23,966 bases of DNA, taken from assembly GCA_016302005.1 (NCBI GenBank), contig JAEDOK010000007.1, positions 1 through 23,966 on the forward strand. The letters run 5' to 3'. Below are positions 15,149 through 22,422 of this stretch, piece after piece. Source of the DNA: Oscillospiraceae bacterium (GTDB lineage Bacteria; Bacillota_A; Clostridia; Oscillospirales; Oscillospiraceae). A program made the translations under genes and the position numbers. The first letter of the stretch is position 1. Each line of letters opens with the position of its first letter. The notes below the pieces were generated by a model that ran no database searches, was not told where the DNA came from, and saw nothing but the letters and a program-made list of their open reading frames with translations.

Positions 15149-16429
15149 TTATACCTCGAAGATCACAGGCTCGCCGTCAACGCCCAGACGTCCGGCGCGG
15201 ATCTCGACGACACCGCCGGAGATGAGGTCGCGGTACTGACCGTCGGGCAGGTCGACCGGGATCATTCCGGCTTCGCCGCGCAGGCAGAACACGCCCGCGA
15301 GCGTTTTACCGCCCTTCGTGTGCAGCGCCAGCGCGATGTCATGCGCGAAGGCCTGCACGCGGTAGCTGCTGTCGGTCAGCAGCGGATGGCGCTTGATCCC
15401 GGCGAGCTTTTGCAGCAGCGGCGTGATGTCCCTGCCTGTGTTCCAGTTGACCGTATCCTTTTCAAACAGGCTCGGCGTATGCGCCTGCTCGACCTCCTGC
15501 CCGGCGTAGAGCAGGGTCATGCCCTTCTGGAAATAGAGCATCGCCGTGTGGTTGCGCAGCATTTTTTCGTCGGGGATGAGCTGCCTTGCGCGGTTTTGGT
15601 CGTGGTTTTCAAGATAGCGGAGCTTGACATAGTTTGCCGGATAGATGTACTCCTGGCGGTTCACCGCGTCGAGATACTGCGAAAGCGGAATTTCGCCCTT
15701 CAGATAGCGCAGGAAATCGGGGAAAATGTCATAATCGTAGCAGATGTCAAACGCCTGATAGATCTCGGAATCGGAGAGAGAGGCGATGCCGTCGGCACGC
15801 GTGCCCGTGATGAAGCATGGCTCGACCGATTCGCTCAGCCAGATGCAGCCCGGACGAACGGTCTCGACCTCGCGGCGTGCGGCAAGCCAGAATTCCAGCG
15901 GGACGAGCGGCGCGACGTCGCAGCGGAAGCCGTCGACCACGGAGGCCCACTGCTTGAGCGTCTCGATCTGGTAGTCCCACAGACCGCGGTTGCCGTAGTC
16001 GAGGTCGATGACATCCGACCAGTCGCCGATGCGGTTGCCGAAGCTGCCGTCGGCCTTGCGGTAGAACCACTCCGGATGCTCCTGCGAGAGCACGGAATCG
16101 GGCGAGGTGTGATTGTAAACGACGTCGATGATGCACTTCATGCCCTGCGCATGGATGTCGTCCACGAGGTGCCGGAAGTCCTCCATCGTGCCGAATTCGG
16201 GGTTGACCGCGCGGTAGTCCGAGATGGCGTAGGGACTGCCGAGCGTGCCCTTACGGTTTTTCACGCCGCACGGATGAATGGGCATCAGCCAGACGATGTC
16301 CACGCCGAGGGCGCGGATGCGCGGCAGGTCGCGGCGCAACGCCTCAAACGTGCCTTCCTCGCTGTAGTTGCGGACGTAGATCGAGTACATGATAAGATTG
16401 CGATATTCCTTCGGGGTACAGACTGCCAT
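15149..16429 (-). CDS. GH13 alpha-amylase-family glycosidase, cytosolic
   Basis: This 426-aa protein has no signal peptide and probably acts on imported or stored alpha-glucans. All four GH13 regions are visible: DVVYNH (102-107), DGFRCDVA with nucleophile Asp171, IWLSESV with acid/base Glu200, and YLENHD with transition-state Asp277. The barrel starts at about residue 12 (LIMYSIYVRNYS), and a short beta domain ends the protein. The lack of added binding modules and the small size make it a compact intracellular form. The exact substrate (maltodextrin, trehalose or a branched glucan) cannot be told from sequence. AAGGAGG lies 8 bases before the ATG. It is the first gene of the operon with trmB and icd. 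Confidence 0.92.
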   Translation of the reverse strand: MAVCTPKEYRNLIMYSIYVRNYSEEGTFEALRRDLPRIRALGVDIVWLMPIHPCGVKNRKGTLGSPYAISDYRAVNPEFGTMEDFRHLVDDIHAQGMKCIIDVVYNHTSPDSVLSQEHPEWFYRKADGSFGNRIGDWSDVIDLDYGNRGLWDYQIETLKQWASVVDGFRCDVAPLVPLEFWLAARREVETVRPGCIWLSESVEPCFITGTRADGIASLSDSEIYQAFDICYDYDIFPDFLRYLKGEIPLSQYLDAVNRQEYIYPANYVKLRYLENHDQNRARQLIPDEKMLRNHTAMLYFQKGMTLLYAGQEVEQAHTPSLFEKDTVNWNTGRDITPLLQKLAGIKRHPLLTDSSYRVQAFAHDIALALHTKGGKTLAGVFCLRGEAGMIPVDLPDGQYRDLISGGVVEIRAGRLGVDGEPVIFEV

Positions 16430-16465
16430 TTCAGAATCCTCCTTGATCCCGTTTCAGTTTTGTAT

Positions 16466-16494
16466 ATTGTATCGGGAATGGTCGAAAAAGTAAA
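16466..16494 (-). promoter_or_regulatory. Promoter of the GH13-trmB-icd operon
   Basis: TTTACT (16489-16494) and TACAAT (16466-16471) are separated by 17 bases on the minus strand, 36 bases before the glycosidase ATG. I see no terminator between this promoter and the end of the nitroreductase gene, so some read-through is possible. Confidence 0.7.
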
Positions 16495-16515
16495 GTACCG
16501 GATAGGGCAAAAGGC

Positions 16516-17043
16516 TTATTTCTCCGTCACAAGCGCCTCGATGGGCTTGCGTTTTTTCGGGCGCAGGGGATCGCCGGGAGCGGCATAGCCCAGCGCAATG
16601 ACCAGCCGGACAGGCGCGTCCAGACCGCAGAGCGTGCGGATCTTTTCGTCGCTGAGCCAGCCGATCATGCAGCTTCCGAGCCCCTGTGCGGTGGCCTCGG
16701 CGGTGAGATAGGCCGCCGCGATGCCGATGTCGATGGAGCGGTAGTCGATGCCCTTCATCCGCGCGCCGACGGCGGCAGTGCGGTTATAGGGCGCCTCCGA
16801 AATGACGATCAGCACGGGCGCCTGCGAGACAAAACGGTTCATACCCATGCCAGAGGTCGCTGCGGCGACCTTCTTTGCAAGCTCACCGCGGCAGACGGTG
16901 AAATGATACGGCTGCGCGTTGCAGGCCGAGGGCGCAAGACGCGCCGCCTGCAAAACGGCATCCAGCTTCTCCTGCTCTACAGGACGCGTCGCGTCATAGC
17001 TGCGGCAGGACTGGCGGGTGTTGACAATTTCGGTGAAATTCAT
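16516..17043 (-). CDS. Nitroreductase-family flavoprotein
   Basis: This 175-aa cytosolic FMN enzyme of the nitroreductase superfamily reduces nitro, quinone or other substrates with NAD(P)H. The start NFTEIVNTRQSCRSYD has the Arg/Ser/Arg FMN phosphate contacts. Also present are APSACNAQPYHF (37-48), the middle SIDIGIAAAYLTAEATAQGLGSC (about 103-125) and the C-terminal VIALGYA plus a basic end (RPKKRKP). GGAGG (17050-17054) lies 6 bases before the ATG. It follows the flavin reductase-like gene by 14 bases, so the two flavoproteins are co-expressed and could be functional partners. The physiological substrate is unknown. Confidence 0.92.
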   Translation of the reverse strand: MNFTEIVNTRQSCRSYDATRPVEQEKLDAVLQAARLAPSACNAQPYHFTVCRGELAKKVAAATSGMGMNRFVSQAPVLIVISEAPYNRTAAVGARMKGIDYRSIDIGIAAAYLTAEATAQGLGSCMIGWLSDEKIRTLCGLDAPVRLVIALGYAAPGDPLRPKKRKPIEALVTEK

Positions 17044-17057
17044 CCCGTACCTCCGGC

Positions 17058-17618
17058 TTATTTGAGCGCCAGACCGTCGCGGAAGGCGTTGCCGACCTTC
17101 TCGCCCAGCACGAGATAGTGGTGGTGCATGGCGTCATAGGTGATGGGACGGAGCTTTGCGACGTCGATCTTGCCGCTCTCGTCCAGGACGGACTCGTCGG
17201 CGCAGACATTGACGATCTTACCCACCAGACGGCAGGTATCCTTGTCATACGAGAGAACTTCGCATTCGAGCGCCACGGGCAGCTCGTCGATGAGCGGCGC
17301 GTCGACAAAGGCAGACTTTGTCGCGTGGAAGCCGGCCTTTGCAAATTTGTCCGGGACCTTGCTGCCGGAGACGAGGCCGACATAGTCGCACGCGGCGACC
17401 TGACCGGCTGTGCCCATGCTGACGGCGAAGGCCTTGCGGGCAAGGAAATTCTCGGTGGTCTTGTGGTCGTCGCTGACGCAGACGGAGATCTCGGACTCTT
17501 CACTGATGCCGCCCCACGCGGCATTCATCGCGTTGGGCGTGCCGTCGGCGTTATAAGTGCCGAGGATGAAAACGGGCATCGGATAGCACATGGTTTTGGA
17601 ACCGAAATTTTTGCGCAT
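17058..17618 (-). CDS. Flavin reductase-like (flavoredoxin) FMN-binding protein
   Basis: This 186-aa protein has the FMN-binding split-barrel fold of the flavoredoxin/flavin reductase family. Recognisable parts are the start FGSKTMCYPMPVFILGTYN, the PNAMNAAWGGISEESEISVC segment (about 28-47), KTTENFLARKAFAVS (about 53-67) and the dimer helices near YVGLVSGSKVPDKFAKAG. The C-terminal YDAMHHHYLVLGEKVGNAF is typical. AGGAGG lies 8 bases before the ATG. Members transfer electrons between flavins, Fe-S proteins or small substrates; the one here is not identified. It is the first gene of a two-gene unit with the nitroreductase. Confidence 0.92.
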   Translation of the reverse strand: MRKNFGSKTMCYPMPVFILGTYNADGTPNAMNAAWGGISEESEISVCVSDDHKTTENFLARKAFAVSMGTAGQVAACDYVGLVSGSKVPDKFAKAGFHATKSAFVDAPLIDELPVALECEVLSYDKDTCRLVGKIVNVCADESVLDESGKIDVAKLRPITYDAMHHHYLVLGEKVGNAFRDGLALK

Positions 17619-17647
17619 GGTTTTGACCTCCTGCAGTGATTTCTCTC

Positions 17648-17653
17648 ATTATA
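17648..17653 (-). promoter_or_regulatory. -10 element for the flavoprotein pair
   Basis: TATAAT on the minus strand, preceded by TG at the extended position, lies 30 bases before the flavin reductase-like ATG. The -35 is poor. Confidence 0.55.
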
Positions 17654-17658
17654 TCACG

Positions 17659-17739
17659 GCAGAAAAGAAAAGAGAATCCCCCAAAACGCGTCTTCCGAAA
17701 AGAAAAGGGCTTTTCTGCACGGCGCGGATATGGTAGAAT
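17659..17739 (+). promoter_or_regulatory. Rhodanese promoter region with inverted repeats
   Basis: TAGAAT at 17734-17739 with an upstream TG is a likely -10, with TTTTCT (17711-17716) at the -35 position. A perfect palindrome AGAAAAG-GG-CTTTTCT (17701-17716) overlaps that -35. Its right arm also pairs over 9 bp (GCAGAAAAG at 17659-17667 with CTTTTCTGC at 17710-17718), with the left copy beside the divergent flavoprotein -10. A shared regulator could contact both; this is inference. Confidence 0.5.
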
Positions 17740-17762
17740 AAAGGCGAAGGGAGCGTGGGAAA

Positions 17763-18155
17763 ATGAAAAAGCTGCTGCTGCCGCTGGCGATCGTACTTCT
17801 GCTGCTGTCTGCCTGCGGCCAAGCGACGGAAGAAAAACAGGAGGCGACCTATTTGCAGATCACGGCACAGGAAGCAAAGGAGATCATGGATACGCAGACT
17901 GACTGTGTGATCCTCGACGTGCGCACGCAGGAGGAGTATGACGAAAAGCACATCCCCGGCGCCGTTCTGATCCCGGACTATGAGATCAGGGACAGAGCGG
18001 AGAGCGAGCTGACGGACAAGGCACAGACGATCCTCGTCTACTGCCGCAGCGGGCGGCGGAGCAAGAATGCTGCGCAGGCGCTCGCGGAGCTGGGATATAC
18101 CGACGTCCGGGAGTTCGGCGGGATCCTCGACTGGCCGTACGCGGTCGAGCCGTGA
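17763..18155 (+). CDS. Rhodanese-domain lipoprotein
   Basis: This 130-aa exported lipoprotein has the signal MKKLLLPLAIVLLLLSAC with lipobox Cys18 and a single rhodanese domain (about 29-128). The family marks are VILDVRTQEEYDEKHIPGA (49-67) and the active-site loop CRSGRRS (Cys94 to Ser100). It would carry a persulfide or act in thiol chemistry on the outer face of the membrane. GGGAG lies 6-10 bases before the ATG. The stop (18153-18155) overlaps the ribosome binding site of the next gene, so the two are coupled. The physiological sulfur donor and acceptor are unknown. Confidence 0.93.
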   Translation: MKKLLLPLAIVLLLLSACGQATEEKQEATYLQITAQEAKEIMDTQTDCVILDVRTQEEYDEKHIPGAVLIPDYEIRDRAESELTDKAQTILVYCRSGRRSKNAAQALAELGYTDVREFGGILDWPYAVEP

Positions 18156-18165
18156 GGCTGGCGGC

Positions 18166-18882
18166 ATGGCAATGTGGAATCCGTGGCGCGGCTGCCACCG
18201 CTGCAGCGAGGGCTGCCGGTTTTGCTACATTCACAAGGGCGACGCGAAACGCGGGGTGGATACCGACCGCATCGTGAAAACGGACGACTTTTTTGCGCCC
18301 GTTGCGCGGAAAAAGGACGGACAATACAAAATGAAGTCCGGCATCGTCTATCTCTGCTTTTCCTCGGACTTTCTTCTGCCGGAGGCGGACGAATGGCGCG
18401 GTGCCTGCTGGGATATGATCCGGCAGCGCCCGGATTGCCAATTCCTCTTTCTGACCAAGCGGATCGAGCGGTTTATGGACTGCGTTCCCGACGATTGGGG
18501 CGCGGGCTGGGAGCAGGTGACGGTGGGCTGCACGGTGGAGAACCGGCGCCGGGCGGACGAGCGGCTGCCGCTGTTTTCGCAGCTTCCCATCCGGCATAAA
18601 AACATCATCTGCCAGCCCATGCTTACGCCGATCCGGCTGGAACCGTACCTGGACGGGGTGGAGCTGGTCGTGGCCGGCGGGGAATCCGACCGCTTTGCAA
18701 GACCCATGGATTACGCGTGGGTGCTTGACCTGCGGGAGCAGTGCGTCCGCAAGAACGTTGCGTTCGAGTTCCGCCAGTGCGGGACGCACTTTATCAAGGA
18801 CGGAAGGGAATACACCCTGCAAAAGAAGGATCTGTGCGCTCAGGCAAGAAAGGCGGACATCAACTACACACCGGGCGTTTGA
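18166..18882 (+). CDS. DUF5131 (phage Gp37/Gp68-like) radical-SAM-like protein
   Basis: This 238-aa protein begins MAMWNPWRGCHRCSEGC and has Cys10, Cys13, Cys17 and Cys20. Cys13-x3-Cys17-x2-Cys20 is the radical SAM 4Fe-4S cluster pattern, followed by FCYIHKG. DUF5131 members occur in phages and bacteria and have no firmly known substrate. Other conserved pieces are VYLCFSSDFLLPEADEWR, FLFLTKRIERF, VTVGCTVENRRRADERLP, the CQPMLTPIRLEPYLDGVELVVAGGES segment and the late FEFRQCGTHF. GAGG at 18154-18157 is 8 bases before the ATG at 18166; a second ATG at 18172 is possible. It is coupled to the rhodanese gene, and a sulfur-related role for the pair is only a suggestion. Confidence 0.88.
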   Translation: MAMWNPWRGCHRCSEGCRFCYIHKGDAKRGVDTDRIVKTDDFFAPVARKKDGQYKMKSGIVYLCFSSDFLLPEADEWRGACWDMIRQRPDCQFLFLTKRIERFMDCVPDDWGAGWEQVTVGCTVENRRRADERLPLFSQLPIRHKNIICQPMLTPIRLEPYLDGVELVVAGGESDRFARPMDYAWVLDLREQCVRKNVAFEFRQCGTHFIKDGREYTLQKKDLCAQARKADINYTPGV

Positions 18883-18906
18883 TACTTATTCACAAGGAGA
18901 GAATGA

Positions 18907-19158
18907 ATGAATAATGAGGGCAGGCTGGAGGCGTTCGAGAAGATGCTGACGGCGGTGCAGAACGAATACGCGGCTGCGTCGGGGAAAATGGCGCAGCTCA
19001 AGGCCGCAGGAAAGGAAAAAACGGCGACCTACCGCCAGCTCATGGCAAACAAGCTGCGCTTGCAGGAGGTGCTTTCCATGTACCGGACCTACGGCCTGTT
19101 GGAGGCGAAACGCGAGCGTGGAACGCAGATAGTGCAGAGGGTTGGAAAGGAGCCGTAA
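18907..19158 (+). CDS. Small helical hypothetical protein (83 aa)
   Basis: This protein has no recognised domain. It is charged, Ala/Lys/Glu/Gln-rich and almost entirely helical (FEKMLTAVQNEYAAASGKM, then YRQLMANKLRLQEVLSMYR), and is probably a short two-helix coiled coil. AAGGAG at 18894-18899 sits 7 bases before ATG 18907; the ATG at 18903 is closed by a stop after three codons. It follows the DUF5131 gene by 24 bases and precedes the terminator at 19227-19270, so it is the last gene of the rhodanese unit. I recall similar short proteins in Clostridia without function. Confidence 0.8.
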   Translation: MNNEGRLEAFEKMLTAVQNEYAAASGKMAQLKAAGKEKTATYRQLMANKLRLQEVLSMYRTYGLLEAKRERGTQIVQRVGKEP

Positions 19159-19226
19159 TGCACCGCACTTTTTCGGCGCAAAATCTTTGAAATACGCATG
19201 GCTTTATGTGATATTCATACTGAAAA

Positions 19227-19270
19227 GCACCCCGTATGTTAGCGGTATCTGACATACGGGGTGCATTTTT
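19227..19270 (+). terminator. Terminator of the rhodanese-DUF5131 unit
   Basis: A 16-bp stem with one G-U pair (19227-19242 with 19249-19264) and a 6-base loop is followed by ATTTTT. It lies 68 bases after the stop of the 83-aa gene. The bases in between hold no other signal that I can see. Confidence 0.92.
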
Positions 19271-19337
19271 ACTTTGCTTTTCGCTGCGGGATCCTCCTTA
19301 ATTTGGAACAAAACCCCTTGCTATATTGTGCGTTAAG

Positions 19338-19375
19338 GAAGCCGAAACAGGGACTGCCTGCATCGGCTTCTTTTG
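19338..19375. terminator. Hairpin at the 3' end of the arsenic operon
   Basis: GAAGCCGA (19338-19345) pairs with TCGGCTTC (19363-19370), with an inner CAGG/CCTG stem. The T-run (TTTTGTT) is on the plus-strand side, while arsC is on the minus strand and stops at 19376. It may act as an imperfect arsC terminator or as a barrier to plus-strand read-through. Confidence 0.5.
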
Positions 19376-19768
19376 TTAGCTTAACTTAGCCTTCAATTCG
19401 AGTATCTTTTGCTCGATCAGGCGAATGGTTTCCAGAAATGCTTCGTCGCTCTTTCCGGTGGGATCTTCCAACCCCCAATCCTCACGATGCGAGCAAGGCA
19501 GAAACGGACACCGGACATTACAGCCCATGGTGATCACCACATCCACGGGAGGTATATCCGAAAGCAGCTTGCTGTGCTGCCCCTCGGCTTCCATATCAAT
19601 GCGATACAGCTCTTTCATCAGGCGCACCGCGTCAGGATTGATGTGGTCTTTCAGCTCCGTACCCGCGGAATAGCTTTCAAACACATCTGCTGCCAGATGC
19701 CGCCCCAATGCCTCCGCGATCTGGCTGCGGCAGGAATTGTGGACACAGACGAACGCGACCTTCTGCAT
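19376..19768 (-). CDS. arsC: Arsenate reductase, low-molecular-weight phosphatase type
   Basis: This 130-aa cytosolic enzyme reduces arsenate to arsenite using a Cys relay and thioredoxin. The P-loop CVHNSCR has nucleophile Cys8 and Arg14, and SYSAGTE (33-39) is conserved. The redox loop MGCNVRCPFLPC supplies Cys83, Cys87 and Cys92 for the disulfide cascade. DWGLEDPTGKSDEAF (97-111) carries the general acid Asp. The start MQKVAFVCVHN is chosen because the fold begins there; the ATG is one base after the stop of the thioredoxin gene, with GGGA about 10 bases upstream. It is the last gene of the arsR operon. Confidence 0.93.
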   Translation of the reverse strand: MQKVAFVCVHNSCRSQIAEALGRHLAADVFESYSAGTELKDHINPDAVRLMKELYRIDMEAEGQHSKLLSDIPPVDVVITMGCNVRCPFLPCSHREDWGLEDPTGKSDEAFLETIRLIEQKILELKAKLS

Positions 19769-19769
19769 C

Positions 19770-20180
19770 TCAGTATCCCAGCTTGTGCAGGAGCTTCTCC
19801 ACATCGGCAGCCTTCAGGACCTTGCCCATGGAGACCACTTTTTCGTTGACCACGATGGCGGGCATGGACATCACGCCGTATTCCATGACCTTTTCCATGT
19901 CGGTGATATACTCGACTTCCACAGACAGACCCATGGCTTTGACAGCGGCGCTTGCGTTCTCATACTGCTCGTGGCAGGCCTTGCAGCCCGCACCCAGCAC
20001 CTTGATGCAGCAGATACCGTCCACGGGTGCGCCGCAGCAGCAGGCCGATGCTTCCTCTGCCTTGGGCGCGGAGCCACAGCAGCAGCCGGCGGATTCCTCG
20101 ACCTTTGGTTCGGAACCGCAGCAGCAGACGGGAGCCTTCTTTTCTTCTTCCTTCTTCTTTCCGAAATTGAACAGTGCCAT
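19770..20180 (-). CDS. Thioredoxin-like redox protein with Cys-triplet repeats
   Basis: This 136-aa protein ends in a small thioredoxin-like domain of the redox-active disulfide type (about 57-136, GAGCKACHEQYENA with active Cys66 and Cys69, then VMSMPAIVVNEKVVSMGKV). The first 56 residues are unusual: a basic/acidic start (GKKKEEEKK), then three CCCG units at residues 19, 33 and 47, exactly 14 residues apart, with acidic linkers, then CC at 57-58. Such a tail could bind As(III) or another soft metal; that is inferred. GGAGG precedes the ATG. The gene sits between the permease and arsC, so a role in reducing ArsC or passing arsenite to the permease is plausible. Confidence 0.88.
   Translation of the reverse strand: MALFNFGKKKEEEKKAPVCCCGSEPKVEESAGCCCGSAPKAEEASACCCGAPVDGICCIKVLGAGCKACHEQYENASAAVKAMGLSVEVEYITDMEKVMEYGVMSMPAIVVNEKVVSMGKVLKAADVEKLLHKLGY
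20034..20126 (-). repeat. 42-bp repeats coding CCCG units
   Basis: Three copies of a TGC-TGC-TGC/T-GGN core (20118-20126, 20076-20084, 20034-20042 on the minus strand) lie exactly 42 bases apart. They encode the CCCG(S/A)xPKxEE units of the thioredoxin-like protein, which points to duplication of a 14-codon unit. Confidence 0.85.
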
Positions 20181-20195
20181 AATAAATTACCTCCA

Positions 20196-21209
20196 TTAAA
20201 TGATGATAGATTGAATTGCGTTGAAAAAGAAGCCAACGACAATAATACCGACGGTACAGATTGCAATGAAGATACCAAGCAGCTTCGGCTTTACCGCTTT
20301 GCGCAGCATGATCATGGACGGCAGGGACAGCGTTGTGACCGCCATCATAAACGAGAGGACAACGCCGAGCAATGCGCCCTTTGCAAGCAGAGCTTCCGCA
20401 ATGGGAATGGTGCCGAAAATGTCCGCATACATCGGAATGCCCGCGATCGTCGCAAGAATCACGCCGAACGGATTGTGATTTCCAAGCACCTTGACAATAT
20501 AATCTTCCGGGATCCAGTTGTGGATGACTGCGCCGACAGCCACGCCGATCAGCACATAAGGCGCGACCTTTTTCGCAGTGGCAAGAACCTGCTCCCACGC
20601 ATATTTCAAGCGGTCTTTGAAGTGCAGCTCCTCCTGCGGAACATCCAGCGACCGCCCGTTACGGATGTATTCTTCCACCTGGCTTTGAAGGTGCAGCTTC
20701 TCGATCAGCGTGCCGCCAAACACGGCGATCACAAGCCCCAATATCACATAGACAACGGCTACCTTCCAGCCGAAAATGCTCATTAACAGCACAAGACTGC
20801 CAAGGTCGACCATCGGCGAGGAGATCAGAAACGAGAAGGTAACTCCGAGCGGAAGTCCTGCGCTGGTGAAGCCGATGAACAGCGGAATGGACGAACAGGA
20901 GCAGAACGGCGTTACGGTTCCAAGCAGGGCGGCGAGGATGTTTGCCCATATCCCGTGGAATCTGCCGAGGATCTTTTTTGTGCGCTCCGGCGGGAAGTAG
21001 CTCTGAATATACGAGATCATCAAAATCAGGACACCCAGCAGAACCATGATTTTAATGGTGTCATAGATAAAGAACAGAACCGTGCCGCCGATCCTGCCGG
21101 CCGTGTCCAGACCGCAGGCATTCAGCGCCGCACCGATCAGCCGGTTCAGCCAGTGCATCCCGAGGATCTCGTTTTGAAAGAAATCCCAGGCGATTTTCAA
21201 TGCTTCCAT
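20196..21209 (-). CDS. Permease of the ArsP/DUF318 family
   Basis: This is a 337-aa integral membrane protein with about eight helices and a cytosolic loop between residues 170 and 215. The family motif TVTPFCSCSSIPLFIGF (98-114) has Cys103 and Cys105, and SSPMVDLGS (130-138) and MYADIFGTIPIAEALL in the second half are also typical. Members export trivalent or methylated arsenicals. The operon with arsR, a thioredoxin and arsC makes arsenic the likely substrate here; arsenite and organoarsenicals cannot be told apart. The ATG has GGGAG upstream. The 81-base gap from arsR contains direct repeats of TTCAAAT (on the plus strand at 21217 and 21237) that could be extra operator sites. Confidence 0.92.
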   Translation of the reverse strand: MEALKIAWDFFQNEILGMHWLNRLIGAALNACGLDTAGRIGGTVLFFIYDTIKIMVLLGVLILMISYIQSYFPPERTKKILGRFHGIWANILAALLGTVTPFCSCSSIPLFIGFTSAGLPLGVTFSFLISSPMVDLGSLVLLMSIFGWKVAVVYVILGLVIAVFGGTLIEKLHLQSQVEEYIRNGRSLDVPQEELHFKDRLKYAWEQVLATAKKVAPYVLIGVAVGAVIHNWIPEDYIVKVLGNHNPFGVILATIAGIPMYADIFGTIPIAEALLAKGALLGVVLSFMMAVTTLSLPSMIMLRKAVKPKLLGIFIAICTVGIIVVGFFFNAIQSIII

Positions 21210-21290
21210 GAAATACTCCCTTCAAATATAGGTAAATTCAAATTTATCAATGTTTTGCTGATGAGACAAGCCGCGCCCGGAGAAATACGT

Positions 21291-21599
21291 TTATTCACCG
21301 CAGCACGGCTCGCTTTCGCAAACGGGATTGACGGTAGTGAGCCCGGCAAGAAGCGCCTCAGCGATCTGAACACCCTCGGCAGAGATGGAATAGTGCATCC
21401 ATTTGCCTTCCTTGCGCCCGACCACAATGCCGGAATCGCAGAGGATCTTCATGTGGTGGGACAAGGTGGGCTGGCTGATGCTCATTTCCTCCAGCAGCTT
21501 GCAGGCGCATTTTTCGCCGCTGCACAGCAGCTTCAGAATGCGGATGCGGTTTTCGTCGCAAAAAGCTTTGAAGACAACTGCGGTCTTTCGCTCGTCCAT
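21291..21599 (-). CDS. arsR: ArsR-family repressor
   Basis: This is a 102-aa winged-helix metalloregulator. The metal site in the recognition region is EKCACKLLEEM with Cys31 and Cys33, the ArsR-type arrangement (ELCVCDL in the classical protein). SISQPTLSHHMKILCDSGIV (40-59) is the DNA-binding helix pair, and RKEGKWMHYSI is the wing. A Cys-rich end (PVCESEPCCGE) may add ligands. The start MDERKTAVV is chosen because GGAGG lies 6 bases upstream; the longer reading would cross its promoter. It should repress the operon that also holds the permease, thioredoxin and arsC genes. Confidence 0.94.
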   Translation of the reverse strand: MDERKTAVVFKAFCDENRIRILKLLCSGEKCACKLLEEMSISQPTLSHHMKILCDSGIVVGRKEGKWMHYSISAEGVQIAEALLAGLTTVNPVCESEPCCGE

Positions 21600-21627
21600 G
21601 TCACACCTCCTATCGAGATTCTTCAAT

Positions 21628-21656
21628 ATAATAGCAAATACATAGAAATTTGTCAA
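21628..21656 (-). promoter_or_regulatory. Arsenic operon promoter
   Basis: TTGACA (21651-21656) and TATTAT (21628-21633) are separated by 17 bases on the minus strand. The spacer is AT-rich. An ArsR dyad is not obvious, but the segment between the -35 and the arsR ATG is the expected operator. The promoter lies directly after the exonuclease stop at 21664. Confidence 0.82.
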
Positions 21657-21663
21657 TGGATTT

Positions 21664-22215
21664 TTACAGCGGAGAGTAAGCTGCCAAACGATGCTCAAGA
21701 AGCTGCATGATTCTCAGCTCGTCCAGTGCGTCGCGGAGTGCGTTATGGGTTTCGCAATATGTACGGTTGCCGGAGAGCAGACGGAGTATGGACTCAACGC
21801 CGTATCCGCGCTTCAGACGGCCGGTACTGCAGCAGTCGGCGCAGGCGGGGATCTTGGGGTTGTGCTGGCGGTAGGCGGCAAGGCGCATAATGTCGTACCA
21901 GTCAAAGCTGCGCAGTTCCGGCAGGTGGTTGCGGTCAAAGCAGGCATTATAGGCAAAAATGGAGCGGACGCCGTTTTGGCGGAAGCAGGAACGCAGCTCT
22001 TCCATCGCCTCTGCCCGGTTGCAGAGGATGGGCTTCGCCGGCGTATCCAGAAACAGCATATCAGAGAATATACCGCCGATCTCGCATTCGGCGGGCAGGA
22101 CATGATATATGGTATCGACCGGCTGCAGCGTGTCCGTATCCGCAATGACGGTGCCGATGGACATGACCTGATCTGCCCAGTTGGTTTCTGTGTCGATGAC
22201 GGCGAATTTACCCAT
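21664..22215 (-). CDS. DEDDh 3'-5' exonuclease (DNA polymerase III epsilon-like)
   Basis: This 183-aa protein is a stand-alone exonuclease domain. All catalytic groups are visible: Asp8 and Glu10 in VIDTET, Asp94 in AYNACFDRNHL, and the His157-x4-Asp162 pair in THNALRDALDEL. It would remove nucleotides from DNA or RNA 3' ends with two metal ions. A CADCC cluster (125-129) is unusual for the family and could be a metal site. AGGAG lies about 8 bases before the ATG, and a promoter is at 22245-22273. No terminator separates it from the arsenic operon, so its transcripts may run into arsR. Confidence 0.92.
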   Translation of the reverse strand: MGKFAVIDTETNWADQVMSIGTVIADTDTLQPVDTIYHVLPAECEIGGIFSDMLFLDTPAKPILCNRAEAMEELRSCFRQNGVRSIFAYNACFDRNHLPELRSFDWYDIMRLAAYRQHNPKIPACADCCSTGRLKRGYGVESILRLLSGNRTYCETHNALRDALDELRIMQLLEHRLAAYSPL

Positions 22216-22244
22216 GTCTCTCTCTCCTTGGTGGTCTTAGGAAT

Positions 22245-22273
22245 AGTATATGGGAAAATATGCCGAAAGGCAA
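22245..22273 (-). promoter_or_regulatory. Exonuclease promoter
   Basis: TTGCCT (22268-22273) and TATACT (22245-22250) are separated by 17 bases on the minus strand, about 30 bases before the ATG at 22215. Confidence 0.72.
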
Positions 22274-22422
22274 GCCGGGGCGGAAAATTTCTGCCGCAGC
22301 GTGTCGAAAAAGCTCCCAAAGTGAATTTTGGTTTTTGGGATCTGTGTGGGATCGGATCCTGTATATTAAAAGATGTTCCGTCCGGTCCTCCCAGCAAAAA
22401 TTCGTTTGAATTTATCATTTTC

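Noticed and set aside
15320..16588. Plus-strand open frame of 422 codons
   Set aside because: It is antisense to the GH13 gene, with no start signal and no family features.
19737..20786. Plus-strand open frame of 349 codons
   Set aside because: It is antisense to arsC, the thioredoxin and the permease; it is His/Gln/Asp-rich in the manner of a reverse-strand artefact.
22355..22402. tRNA-like 3' fragment (T-arm and acceptor look, TCCTCCCAGCA)
   Set aside because: I could not fold a D-arm or anticodon arm around it, and there is no matching 5' acceptor strand. It is not supported as a tRNA or attachment site.
22225..22418. Minus-strand peptide beginning MINSNEFLLGG upstream of the exonuclease
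   Set aside because: It is in another frame from the exonuclease, contains the exonuclease promoter and a hairpin, and shows no family features.
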